The position numbers were made by a program, and so were the translations under genes. A stretch of 64,000 bases of DNA from assembly GCF_034140825.1 (NCBI RefSeq), contig NC_089037.1, positions 4,180,501 through 4,244,500 of the forward strand. Direction: 5' to 3'. The notes under the pieces were generated by a model. That model was not told the DNA's origin and made no database searches. It was given only the letters and a program-made list of their open reading frames with translations. Shown here piece by piece: positions 24,398-35,555 of the stretch. How positions within the stretch are numbered: position 1 is the first letter of the stretch; each line of letters begins with the position of its first letter. Source of the stretch: Oryza sativa Japonica Group (Eukaryota; Streptophyta; Magnoliopsida; Poales; Poaceae).

Positions 24398-26317
24398 CTA
24401 ACTCAAGCCAGGCAATGGCAATATCCCCATTGCATTGCTTACCCTAATAAAAAGAAAAACTGAGTAAAGGGCAATGAGACCAACTCCAAGTATCTTGTTA
24501 GGCTGCATGCCACCCCGTGGCAGCATAACAAGAGCCCAGATCAATCCACCAACGAGGAAGCTCATTGTGTAAATGAGAGAGCTGTCTTGAGGAAGAACAT
24601 AAGAGTTTGGTGCTGTTGACCAAGCTCCAAGCAGCATCGATATTCCCAATCCAGCAAGTGTATTGAACATAGGTCCTGCGTAGCATCCAGACATGGCGAT
24701 CTGCACACCATCTCCTCCATTCATTGCCAAGGCAACATTTGACATTAAGTCACCCATCGAATTACCCCATGCTAACACAGTTAACCCAAGAATTGAAGGA
24801 TTGATCCCCAATATCACTCCAAAAGCAACTAAAAGTGCAACCAGTTCATTGGCAATGATGTAGAACCAGATAATGCTCATCACAAACCCTCCCAACACCC
24901 ATGGGAATAAAAATCTCCGTGGAGGTCGTTCATGGTCAGTGAACATGAAAGCGAGAGAAGCAAGTGCCATCCCAGAAATACCAGCTATCACATATGCTGC
25001 TATGTGAGCCTTAGTGGATACCCCATCTTGACTGCTCCAAAGAAATGCCAGCAGAACAGGCGCCAAGCCAGCACTAGCAACAGCATATTCTTTCGACCAC
25101 CGGTCTTCCTCAACTATTGGAATTGTCAACCTTCTTGGTATCGTCAAGGGGAGCTCCAAAAACAAGAACAGCTTGGAGAAGCTAACTGTGGAATTATCCA
25201 CTTCTTCATCACTCCAACCCCATAGCGGCCTGGAACTGTCAGGTGAACCACCTCTGATCCCATGATTTGAGTAAATGGCCACATGAGAAGCCCACATCCA
25301 CTGAGGCAAGGATGTGTTTATTTGAGCCACGTCACCATCTGATTCCTCCTCAAGAAGTGAACTGTACACGGACTCATCATCTTCTGTTCCTTGTGCAAAG
25401 ATACTCCCTCTCACAGGCAGCAGTGGTGTGACCACATCAAACTTAAGCCTCCGTGCATGCTTCCTCAATACCTCATTTGCAGCCACCACAAACGCATAAA
25501 CCACATAAATCGACACAAACATAATCGCTCCCCAAACGGTCACCTTCCCAACAATCAAAATAATCGACAGTGCTACTAGAGTCATCAGAAAGAACCCAAC
25601 ATCCCTCACAAAGCATCTTCTATCAATCTGCACATTCTTCTCCGCCACGCACAATGACACAGCTCCGACAACAACACAAGTCACAAAGACCGCTCCGCCC
25701 AACACACTGTTCAGCCCAACATCACCAGCGCCGGTCCCCATAAACGCGGCAATACTCGCAAACACATCAGGCGCGCCATTTCCAAAGGGGAGCAATGTCA
25801 CTCCGGCCACGGTCGGCGGGAGCCGTAGCAGCGCGGACATCTTCTCAAGGCTGCAGCAGAAGTAATCCGCGGCCGTGTTCCCAAGCATGTAGAACAGAGC
25901 CGCTAGGCACACACCGAGCACCGCATAGCCGAGCACCCTGAACCTCTCGCACCGGCAGTAGAAGAAGCCCAAGTAGTCGACGAACCCGCCGGAGCTACAC
26001 TGCGGGTGCGCCCGGAGGAACTCGCACTGGGACCCGAACCCCTCGTGCCGCGCTACCCCGGCGCACGCCACGGAGGGATCCACCGGCGGCTGCTCGCCGT
26101 TTAGCTCCCCGATCTCCGACAGGTTGGACGCGGGGCTGATAGGATCGGCATCGGAGAGGAATCTACGGTGCCCCGTATGCGAATCGAAGCTCAATACCCG
26201 TGGAGACCGCACCAAGCTCCCGCCGGAGCGGCTGTAGAGCAGGAAGAGGAACAGCACGAGGGAGGCGGCGGCGAGGGGCCGAATCCGGCGAGGATGCGGT
26301 CCCGCCGACGAGATCAT
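24398..26317 (-). CDS. Cation/calcium exchanger (CCX family)
   Basis: Single-exon gene of 639 aa, the usual form for CCX genes. A signal-anchor helix near residues 14-28 and a Cys-containing luminal loop (about 75-122) precede the first set of helices. The alpha-1 motif [10 protein letters not shown] is at 179-188 and alpha-2 [10 protein letters not shown] at 518-527, the cation-binding signatures of the CaCA superfamily; GNGAPD/GNSxGD marks the CCX (NCKX-like) branch. About a dozen membrane segments are arranged as two halves, separated by an acidic loop (about 300-380). CCX proteins exchange K+, Na+ or Ca2+ for other cations at endomembranes or the plasma membrane. Substrate and location are inferred from the family. 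Confidence 0.93.
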   Translation of the reverse strand: MISSAGPHPRRIRPLAAASLVLFLFLLYSRSGGSLVRSPRVLSFDSHTGHRRFLSDADPISPASNLSEIGELNGEQPPVDPSVACAGVARHEGFGSQCEFLRAHPQCSSGGFVDYLGFFYCRCERFRVLGYAVLGVCLAALFYMLGNTAADYFCCSLEKMSALLRLPPTVAGVTLLPFGNGAPDVFASIAAFMGTGAGDVGLNSVLGGAVFVTCVVVGAVSLCVAEKNVQIDRRCFVRDVGFFLMTLVALSIILIVGKVTVWGAIMFVSIYVVYAFVVAANEVLRKHARRLKFDVVTPLLPVRGSIFAQGTEDDESVYSSLLEEESDGDVAQINTSLPQWMWASHVAIYSNHGIRGGSPDSSRPLWGWSDEEVDNSTVSFSKLFLFLELPLTIPRRLTIPIVEEDRWSKEYAVASAGLAPVLLAFLWSSQDGVSTKAHIAAYVIAGISGMALASLAFMFTDHERPPRRFLFPWVLGGFVMSIIWFYIIANELVALLVAFGVILGINPSILGLTVLAWGNSMGDLMSNVALAMNGGDGVQIAMSGCYAGPMFNTLAGLGISMLLGAWSTAPNSYVLPQDSSLIYTMSFLVGGLIWALVMLPRGGMQPNKILGVGLIALYSVFLFIRVSNAMGILPLPGLS

Positions 26318-27883
26318 CTCCGGCGAGGTCAGTGCCTAGGGTTTCCGGGGACGGGCATGCCGAATTTGGGGGTGGCAGCGAGTGATTCGGGCGGAGGGGA
26401 GGGGTTTCGTGGGGCGCGGGTCGTCGGGGTTAGGGTTTGCCTGCTCGGAGGATTGGAAGGTGCGGTTTGGGAATTGCGAGACGGAGTTGACGACTCGAGG
26501 AGGAAGGAGGCGAACGCGGCTTCGGTTACCTTTGCTTGCTGGGTTGGACACCGCGCGAGTTGCTCTAATGGGCCGTATGTAACCATGCTTGGATTGGGCT
26601 GATCATATGCTCGGGGATTAAGTTTACCTTATGTCCCTTAATTAGTTGTTGAGTTTGAAATTCGTCCCTGAACCGCCCGTCTCTCAACTTACACAACTGG
26701 GTCACATTTGGTTCCAAGACAATATTCATCATAGTTTTAGCTGATGTGGCGACTGAGATAGCGTGGGACCTATATGTCAGATTATTTCAATCTTAAAAAA
26801 AAATGATGAACCTCACATGTCAATGATAAACTCCCTCCTTCATTAGCTCAGCTTTGGAAATGAGGCCTTCTAGTGAAGCCTACTCAATGGGATGTGTTGT
26901 TCTTACCCTTGATTGTATGATGTAAATTCGAGTTAAGTTTGATTATTTCAACGAAATTATTTTTTTAAAGAAAACAAAACCATAGTAAACAAAAAGAACA
27001 CAGGATTATGAAACAAGTAAAATGTAGAGGCTGTGAGGGCTACCTCAAATCCTACTAATTGAAGAAAAGCCACATGAGTGACTATTTGGATAAAGCACAC
27101 GAAAACAGACACAAACTATAGAGAGATAGGCAGGGGGTTTTTTTTTCAAGACGTTAGGTATTATGTTAAATTTTTTCCCAAATACCTATGTATTTACTAT
27201 TTCTTCGATGAAAGGGCCTTAGTGGAAAGCTTTCCATATGATTGAATTTCTTCAAAATTTTTAAAACCCTTTGTTCCAAAGGAGCCCGAGGTGTCTTTAT
27301 TATTTATTAGGAAAAGAAAAACACTGTAATGACAAACCAGTCTACCTAACCTACCCCAGAAGGCCAGGAGAGTTGCAGCCTGCTGACAGCTCGCCAACAG
27401 GCTCCGCTCCGCCATCTAGGACCTTCTGGAAGATTCTGCGGTTCTGCCCATGGTGCCAAGGAAAGATATTTCTTTGGTTTCAAGGTCCTACTTAAATTTC
27501 AAGTGGCTGTCCATGTTCTCATAAATCTAATCAGACAAGTTGCAAGAGGGGCTCTATCAATGCAGCTCAACCTGATACATAAACACCAACGCAAGCTGCT
27601 TTCTTCTCCTGGCAAAGAAAAGAACACTTGTGATCACTGACAAACTGCCTTCTCCTTTTTGCACATAATTAATCCTCTCATGTTTTTGGAACATACCTCT
27701 CCAAAAAAATAAGGTTATATGCCATGTCACAGCACATCCATATGATTAATACAGTTATTATTAGAAATGGGAGTGTGTGGTTTCAATTATGAGTTATCAT
27801 ATTCAATTCTTAACATGTTTATAATTTCTTCTTAAAAAATGTTTGGAGGGATATCTCTTCCTTCAAATCTTTTTTTTAATACA
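26318..27883. other. CCX upstream region and intergenic
   Basis: 26318-26560 is GC-rich and probably the CCX leader and promoter. From about 26620 the sequence changes to repeat-like AT-rich DNA (for example ACCGCCCGTCTCTCAACTT near 26675, a phrase typical of dispersed rice repeats). No gene supported. Confidence 0.4.
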
Positions 27884-28128
27884 GGGCTGATTTGGTTTGA
27901 GGTCTAAATTAGGCTTACCAATATTTGTCAATTTCAATAGTGTTTAGTGTCTATTTGGTTTGAAGACAAATTTTGGCATGCATAAGAAAATAGGCCGTTT
28001 CAATAGTGAACTTAGACTATTTTGGCTTCAATCCAAATATAACTTTACCTTACCAAAATTAGTCATGCCAAAATTTGGCATTGACAAAATTTGGTAAGGT
28101 CTATTTAGATCACAAACCAAACCAACCC
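27884..28128. mobile_element. MITE with GGGCTGATTTGG ends
   Basis: 245 bp, GGGCTGATTTGGTTTG at the left and CAAACCAAACCAACCC at the right, flanked by ACA on both sides. The interior has repeated ATTTGGTAAGG/CCAAAATTTGGC words. A similar MITE with GGGCTGTTTACTT ends lies at 37183-37393. Confidence 0.65.
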
Positions 28129-30119
28129 ACAGTTATTATCAGGTAATTTTGCCAAAGTGTCCAACGCGGCCGACGCATTAGCTCACGCTCTGATGAATAA
28201 TTTAGGTAACAAAGCCGTCAAAAGGTGAGGAGATCCATCATGAGGAGCACAACGCGAATATGCCAGGAACACTATGCAAGAGCAGGGAAGAATCTGGGCA
28301 TGATAAGATCGATCGAAAGCTACACAAAAAAAATGGTTTTTAATCCAGCGTGGTCCAGCTTCCTGATGGAAATGGCGCTATAAATTATTATCAGGTCAAG
28401 AACAAAAACATGTACGGGAAAGGCATTGTAAATTCGGGGTTGGATTAAAAAGTTCAGAAAAAGAAATAGTGGGAAATTTCGGCCGGCCATATCATGAATG
28501 AACTCCACCAAGTATACACTTGTGTAGTGCTTGACAAAGAAGCGATGATGATTGGTACTGCAACGAGTCGATCTCATGTCAGTAATTCGTGATAAATCAC
28601 ACTTGTAAGTTGTAACTGAACTAATTACAGTGGATTTGTGCAATTTACTTTAGTTGAAAGGTTTAAACTGTTTTCAGATTTTCGTAGACTTGATGAGCAG
28701 CAAATTGTAGAGCTACATATATGCCGACTAAACAGTGGCTTAGTACATCGTATTATTCATATCCGACAGTTTATCAACACTCAATTGCATGCATGTGCGT
28801 GTGATGGTGACTTCTTTGATTATGAGACCAAACCAAACCCCTCAAACACTCACTAAAATCACAGAATTTGATTCCTCGTGTCGGCTAAGTGACGATTTTT
28901 TAAAAACAAAATTATGGGGGGAGAAATCATGGAGCGTTGATTAGGGATGGTTTTGAGGTTCATTTTGGAGCATGTGAAGATCAGCATCACGACTGGGCTG
29001 ATTATCGCTCCATCCAACCCCACCAAACCTTGGAAGATTTGGCATCTGTTCCAGCCAATCAGCGACCCTGGAATCAACATCAGACGCCCTTAAAAAATTT
29101 CAAGTTGCAATTAATGAACGGCGTTTCCAATCCATTGCAAGCTTGATCCTCATGTTTTTATAATAAAAAGGGTCATTCTTGAGTTCATTTTCATTTCAAG
29201 CAAAAGTTGACTTTGCTAGTTTAAACCTCTTTCTGTATTCAGGCTGAAGAAATGATAGAGGAACATGGCTCTGGTTTCCCCTGCAGGCCAACAGATAAGA
29301 ACAAATCTTGCTTGAAATTGAATCACTAGTGTAGGATATATTTTTGTATTCTGTAACTTGCCTCGGTTTTCAGCCTTTCAGGTTGGTTTTGGTATTGGTC
29401 TTTTGCTTTGCTTCACTGCTCAAACACCTGCAAGTTGAATTTTTTGCACTAATGATATTCTGTATGGTGAAAAACTTATTATATATCCAACCTGCACCTA
29501 ACTGTATAATTGGGCAAAGGTTCTACTCGTGCGATGTGATGTGAAAAATGTGCAAAATACAGCGTAAAAGCTCGTAAAAGGTGAGAATATATAGCTAGTG
29601 TTAAGATGCTCCAGCTAGAGCAGCTTGCTTCTGAGTCACATTATGCTTGAATTTGACAGAGCTCCAACAATTATGTCTCAGAGTCCAACCAAAACCAAGA
29701 AACTGTACAATGTGCTCAGTTCTTTTATGCTTCCTATCTTAGCCGAAATGGACAGAATCTTTGATCTCCCAATGCTCTTGTCATGGCAAGCATAAGCATA
29801 ACACAAAGATGAAAAAAAAATGTCAAAATTGGATTGAGCAGCATGAACAGAGAAAAATGGAATTCTTTTTTCCACCTTAGCTCTCAATCTCTCATTGTCC
29901 TCCAGAATGTTGTTTCCCATTCCTTCACAGTTACACAAAGCTGGAGAACTTGCAGGATTTTGCGTACAAATTGAGCACGTAATTATTGCGAGCTAAATAT
30001 AATCAAGCTAGGAAAATTAAGCAGCAATTAAGGTAGAGAGATTCAAATTAAAAGAGAAAGAGGCTAGGACTAGCTATAGCTAGCGCCATGGGAGAGCAAC
30101 AGATCTTCGATCTGTCGTC
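28129..30119. other. Intergenic, no gene supported
   Basis: Several ORFs of 60-107 codons exist on both strands but they are AT-rich, unrelated to known domains and without splice context. The segment probably contains the 3' flank of the DUF1677 gene at its right end. Confidence 0.4.
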
Positions 30120-30545
30120 TCAGGCGTCATGGAACTCCAGCACCACCACGGCCTTGGCCTTCTCCTTCCTGCCGCCCTCGCCGGCGCCGCGGAGCAGCCG
30201 CCGCACCGCCGCGATGAGCCGCTCCGCCGCGGCGGGGGACCTGCAGCCGAGCGCGCGGCAGAAGGCGGCGTGCCTCGCGATCGCCGCCTCCACCTCCACC
30301 ACCACCGACCCGTCGTCCCCGGCGCCGCCCCCGGCAGCGGCGAGCTCCTCCCCCACCGCCTCGCCGCACAGGCCGCACAGCCACCGCCCGCCGTACCGCG
30401 CCCGCACGCCCGCCGCGTACGTCGGCGTGCACTCCTCCCTCAGCCCGCAGCACGCGCACTCCGCCCATTCCACCTCCACCACCGCCGCCACCACAACGCC
30501 CGGATTAACCTCCTGCCCAGCCGCCGCCGCCGCCGCCGCCGACAT
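30120..30545 (-). CDS. DUF1677 family protein
   Basis: 141 aa, intronless. The frame is open further upstream to 30806, but the first 87 residues are low-complexity and better explained as 5'UTR. The ATG at 30545 ([15 protein letters not shown]) gives the family's usual architecture. The core has VEWAECACCGLREECTPTY, then GGRWLCGLCGEAV, the paired Cys motifs of DUF1677, followed by a helix (EAAIARHAAFCRAL) and a basic linker with LRRLLRGAGEGGRK-type sequence. The paired CxxC motifs suggest a zinc-binding fold, but function is unknown. These plant-specific proteins are short and often stress- or senescence-responsive. Confidence 0.85.
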   Translation of the reverse strand: MSAAAAAAAGQEVNPGVVVAAVVEVEWAECACCGLREECTPTYAAGVRARYGGRWLCGLCGEAVGEELAAAGGGAGDDGSVVVEVEAAIARHAAFCRALGCRSPAAAERLIAAVRRLLRGAGEGGRKEKAKAVVVLEFHDA

Positions 30546-32320
30546 ATCCCAAAAAAACTTCCGATCGATCCCTATATCCAGCGAAAGAAGCTGCAACCCG
30601 TAGAACACACCACCAGATGATCGGATCGGATATACCGCCGGTGCTATTCGCCGGCGGCGAGGAGGAGAGGTGGCTCGTCCATGGATGAGGAGGAGGAGGT
30701 GGTGGTGGTGGTTCTTGGGCAAGCGAGGCCCGGTTGGTGCAGCGGCTGGTAGTGCGAGGCGCGCGCGTCTTTTGTATGCGACGAGGAGGAGGAGGAGGAG
30801 GAGCAATGCGTGCGAGTGTGGGCAACAATGGCGGGAGAGGAGGTGGTGGGGTGGGGCCCACGAGCAAATTAATCATTGAGGTTGGGATTTTCATCTTTGA
30901 TTAATGGTTTGATGTGGTAAGCTTGACACTTTGGCTTTTGCTGAGCTGGCAGTGACTCAGTGACTCGCCCAGTGAGCTGCCAGTGACGTCGACGTTGTAG
31001 TGATGGCACGATCTTGATCTTGCGAGCTTTGTGATTGTGTTTAGCTAAGCAGATCGGTTTGTGGTTTTAAAACAACCGCTAATTCCACGGGTTTAAGTGA
31101 GCTACTACTCGTACTACTTGCTAGCTGGAAAAGGGCTCAAAATTGTGGGCTGCAGCTGCAAGGATGTTACGAACAGCAGTATTACTGTTGTAAGAGTACT
31201 GGAGTACTATGTTGTTTCGAACTGTTTATAACTGTTGTACTATCACCAATTTGCAGCATTATCATTCGTCATATGATATCGAAATTATGCGTTCTGGATT
31301 TTACTGCGTGTGGTGCCATGTCAGGGGATACAATCATACAAGCTGGCAACTGATGCCAGCAATGCGAACAGGGTACTCCAGTACAGAGTCATGCACAGCT
31401 TGGACAGCTTTTGCTTAAACTTGCTCTTTTGGACAGCTCGCTTACTGCTCTCATTATGCGGTCCCAACCCAAAATTTTTTACCCTGCCACATCGAACGTT
31501 TGAATAACTTCGTGAAATATTAAATATAGATTAAAAAATAATTAATTACACAGATTACGACTAATTTGCTAGACGAATCTTTTAAGCTTAATTGCTCTAT
31601 GATTTGACAATGTGATGCCACAGTAAACATTTTCTAATAACGGATTAATTAGGTTTAATAATTCATCCCGCTGTTTACTGACGGATTCTGTAATTAGTTT
31701 TTTAATTATTGTCCAAACACTCCATACACATCAAAACGACGCTCTATATAATAATAATATGACATACCAAAGCTTTACGGCATGATCTGAACACCGTATC
31801 GTGCTCGTGATGCTTTCTGAAGTGGAGTACTCTACTAGCTTTTGGATGCCTTTGCCACGCTAAAAAACTGCAGATTACGGCGCGTCCAATCGAAATTCGC
31901 CAGGTAATGTGAACCGCGCTATGGTCGCTTTTTGTGCGTGTGTGAGGTGTCCGAAGTACTAAGAGCTGCAAAGTCAGTTTAACTGCTTCTGTACTAGCGG
32001 CAAATTTCCAATTTGCCAATTCGATTGTGTTTGTCCAGAATTGGTTGCTAACAATTTCCGGTGACTCTACCGGTCAGAAACAATTTACTGGTAATTCTCT
32101 GAAGTTTCTGAAGTCTGAACCATCTCTTTTCGGACGGGGACACTTTCTGTTCAGGAAAGCTCTGTCTCTTTTTTCCTGGCTTCAGGACATTTACATCAAC
32201 AAAAACAACTTGATCCACAATCTCGATTTTTACCGAGTTTTCGCATCCCCTCCTGAATTGAATGGTTCTAGAACAAAATAATGTGATCCAATGAAGAATA
32301 GATGCGCCAGCAATATCTTA
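30546..32320. other. Intergenic with MITE-like repeat
   Basis: 30546-30900 is the GC-rich leader and promoter of the DUF1677 gene. 31465-31740 is a common rice repeat type; the phrase GACGAATCTTTTAAGC near 31574 also occurs, slightly changed, in the palindrome at 43301-43404. No gene was supported between. Confidence 0.45.
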
Positions 32321-32583
32321 GTGCATCCACAATGATTATCTATAAGCTCTCTACAAGAGATCTATGTCAGTATATTTTCTTATTTGGAAGAGATTAAATG
32401 AAGAGAGAGAACAAAACTATCTACTAACCTGGAGATAGTCTATAGAGAAAAACGAGGCAATGAATTAGAGAGCTATAGATACCCATGTAGACATACTATT
32501 GAGATGGTTTACTATTAATCTAGTTTATTGCTGAGATATACATGTTTTATAGAGAGCACCTTACTTTACCATTGCGGGTGCTC
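32321..32583 (-). mobile_element. 263-bp Tourist-like MITE, copy 2
   Basis: The same family and length as 16140-16402 but in the opposite orientation. The ends are GTGCATCCACAATG and CATTGCGGGTGCTC-like, flanked by TTA (32318-32320, 32584-32586). Confidence 0.85.
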
Positions 32584-33159
32584 TTATGCCTACCCTTTAT
32601 TAAGACAGGCATGAACAGAAGGCCAGCCAATAGAAATCTGAGTTGCCAGTTGCCACACAGATGTTGGCAAGCTCATACAGGTGGTTCTCAGCCTCTGATT
32701 GTTGCCAAACCCCTGGTTCAGAATTCAGAGTTCATCAGAGCCTCAGAAATGGTAAACCTTCGGAGTTCAGATGGACCTCAACAAAACAATACTAGGTTGT
32801 TCTGTCGCCAAATTGTTCTGTAAATTCTACACATACTTGTCGTAAATTTGCGTGCTGATTGACCATGATGCTGCAGCAAATCTGCAAATGCAAGTGTAAC
32901 CAAAGAGCGTATAGGTTGTTCTGTACTTTTCTGATAAGAAATCGCATCTGAAAGGAGAAGGAAATAATTAAAAAAAAAAACAGTTTGGCTGTTTGTTTGT
33001 CCTCACCTAGAGAGACGCACCGAGGACCACAAAATCCCATGCAACCAAAGAATCATTCGCCACAAAGTATTCGCTCCTCCACCTCGCACCCTCGAACAGC
33101 GCGCACGATGCTAACCCGAACACAAAAAAAAAAAATCACAAAAGTACAACACCTACCAT

Positions 33160-33480
33160 GACATGTGGGTCCCACTACACGTGGGGCCCCACGGATCAGT
33201 CGCACGGCTCACGTACAGGCCGGTACAGCGCCCCCGCGCGGGCCCCAGCGCATAGACAGGTGGGGCCCACGGCTTCCCTCACGGGACAAACAAACACGCC
33301 ACAGGAGTCGCCATTTCACGTGCGGGCCCCACATGTCAGCCGCCGCGGGGTTCGGTTTGGCTCCAGAGGTAGTACGCTTTAGCCGGGGCGACCGACGGCC
33401 GGATGCGCGCGCAGGGGCCGATCGGACGGCCGGGAGGCGCCCGTGGGATCCTATCGCGTCCACGAATAATATAAGGCTAC
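33160..33480 (+). promoter_or_regulatory. Promoter of the CID7-like gene with GTGGGNCC cluster
   Basis: Within 170 bp there are four GTGGGNCC-type words: GTGGGTCCCA (33166), GTGGGGCCCCA (33181), GTGGGGCCCAC (33260) and GCGGGCCCCAC (33321). These match the class-I TCP binding consensus GTGGGNCC. A weak TATA-like ATATAAG lies at 33469-33475. Transcription probably starts near 33500. Confidence 0.6.
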
Positions 33481-33623
33481 GAGTCAACACAGCGAACAAG
33501 AAGTGATAGAGAGAGCGAGCTAAAAAAAATCGCCGCAGAAAAGGAGAGAAGAGAAAAAAAACTTTGGGCGAGAGGAGAGGAGGAGGAGGAGGAGGAAGAA
33601 GGCGCAGGTGAGATCTCCGATCC

Positions 33624-33641
33624 TTCTAGAAGCTTCTGGAA
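33624..33641 (+). promoter_or_regulatory. Perfect four-unit heat-shock element
   Basis: TTC-TA-GAA-GC-TTC-TG-GAA: four alternating heat-shock-factor units with exact 5-bp spacing. It lies just inside the first (5'UTR) intron of the CID7-like gene. A shorter TTCTAGAAG lies at 33735-33743. Confidence 0.75.
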
Positions 33642-35555
33642 TCGCGCGGTCCAGGTAGAATTATACACTTGAGGGGGCTGATGCGTGGTGGTGCGCCGCC
33701 GGAGTGGTAGGTGGCGGTCGGGGGGAGTGGGAGCTTCTAGAAGGGCGTGTCGTACGTGTGCGAGTGGGTTGGGAGTCCTCTGGATTTATCGGTTCGTCGA
33801 TCTCGCGGGAGGTGAGGGCGCCGATGGTTCTAGATCGCTGTAGATGATTTGTCGATGCATTGAATTGGGCTTTGGTGCGCTTGGTCTGCGCGCATGGGGG
33901 TTTTTGTGGATTGATTTTGATAAGAGTTGCTGAATTTAGCTAGTTTTTGCGGTTGATTTCGTTGGGCTCCAAGTTGCCAAATGCTGCTTACGCATCGCTC
34001 TAGGTGGTTTTTCGTTGGATCAAACTGGTATTTTGGTGGTTAGATTCGGGGCGTGTGAGTGGTCACCATTTTTGGACTAACGAGGTCTCCCCAATTCAGT
34101 AATTTATGTTCTTACTGCTTAGTGTTACTGTTACGTTCGATTGACTTCTTCATGGAAGGACTGTACAAGCTCGATCAATATCGTTCGGATGTGGCTTGAG
34201 TGTGAAAACTAATGCCTTGTGTCTTTTTTAGCTTAGTAGTAGATGTCTCTGGATGCATGCGTTGGTGGATAATAGTTTGATGGGGTCATCTCCGCGTTGG
34301 ATAGCAATTAAGGTTACTGTTTTTTTTTTGGCTATTCTTCTGTCAGTTCTGTTGATTACAACAGTTTTTAGCTATTTTGCTTGAGTCATCGTCTGTTGAC
34401 AGTGATGACAGTAATGTGGTTCTCTTGCAACGATGATGAACTTATAATGGGCACTCTTTTTCTTTCTCAAAGATTGTTCCATGATAAAGGAAAGTACATA
34501 CTTTTAGCTATGCCATGCTTAAAGTCACCAGTATTTTTCCATTTATCGGATACCCCATGTAACAATGCTACAATTAGTTGTCGTGATCTATGTTTTTGGG
34601 CTGAAATGTAAGCTGGAAACCCCAGTGTGACTCTTTAAAACCTGCTTTCAGAAAAGCAGGGCCATCTGGCTTATCATCTAAAAGAAACAATGCTACAATT
34701 AGTAGCTTTTGCCCATAGTTGGATCTCCCATAAGACAATGCTTTTTGCTCTGGTACTTTTTGCATTCAAAAGTATCAAATGGACAGACATTCAGTTTATT
34801 TCGTCTTGAATGCATCTTGACCGACAAGGGATGATCAGAGATGGCCAGCTTGGCGACTGTAGTTTCTGTCTGTAGGCAACTGATTTGTTTTTGCGTCTTC
34901 TCAAGTGCAATCCTGGTGTGTCAACTTATTTGTGTTCTGATGTGAACTTCTAAGATTAATTTGCAGGTTTCCGTCTCCATTTTTAGCTGGCAGAAAAATG
35001 GGAAAGAGTTTATTTCTGTGTGACTTGGGGCTTACTTTTACATGTCCAATTCTCTTTCTTGCATTCTCTTTTGGTATGTTTGACTTGCAGCTTATAGGAT
35101 GGATATTTTCTTTAACTTGCAATAGACTGATAGTATGATTCTGATAATCACGTGCAGTCTTCATGGCCATATATAAATGTTCAATATCTTGATTCTTCCA
35201 TACCATATGGGATTTCCAATTTGTCTGATGTATTCACCATTTATCAACTTGAACTATGTAATAAGAACTTTAGAGCATATATTTTGCACCGAATGCAATC
35301 CACCATTCATCTAGTTGGATAATTCAACAGGTTCTATGCCAAACCAGACTTAAAAATGTTATGGTCCTGTTTTTTCTTCAATATCATTGGGGATAAGTTG
35401 AGTTCCACATAAATGTAGTTGTTAGGTTTCTTTGAATCTTTGTTTCTAGCAAAACCATCAGCTGTTTCTAGGAATCTAAGACTGCCTTGCACAATTCTAT
35501 ATGATAGGAATAGGAAGAATATCTCCAGCAAGACTTTCATCTGCTTATCATCAGT

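Noticed and set aside
30088-30620. Plus-strand ORFs opposite the DUF1677 gene
   Set aside because: Ala/Pro/Ser-rich shadow; the minus frame holds the paired Cys motifs.
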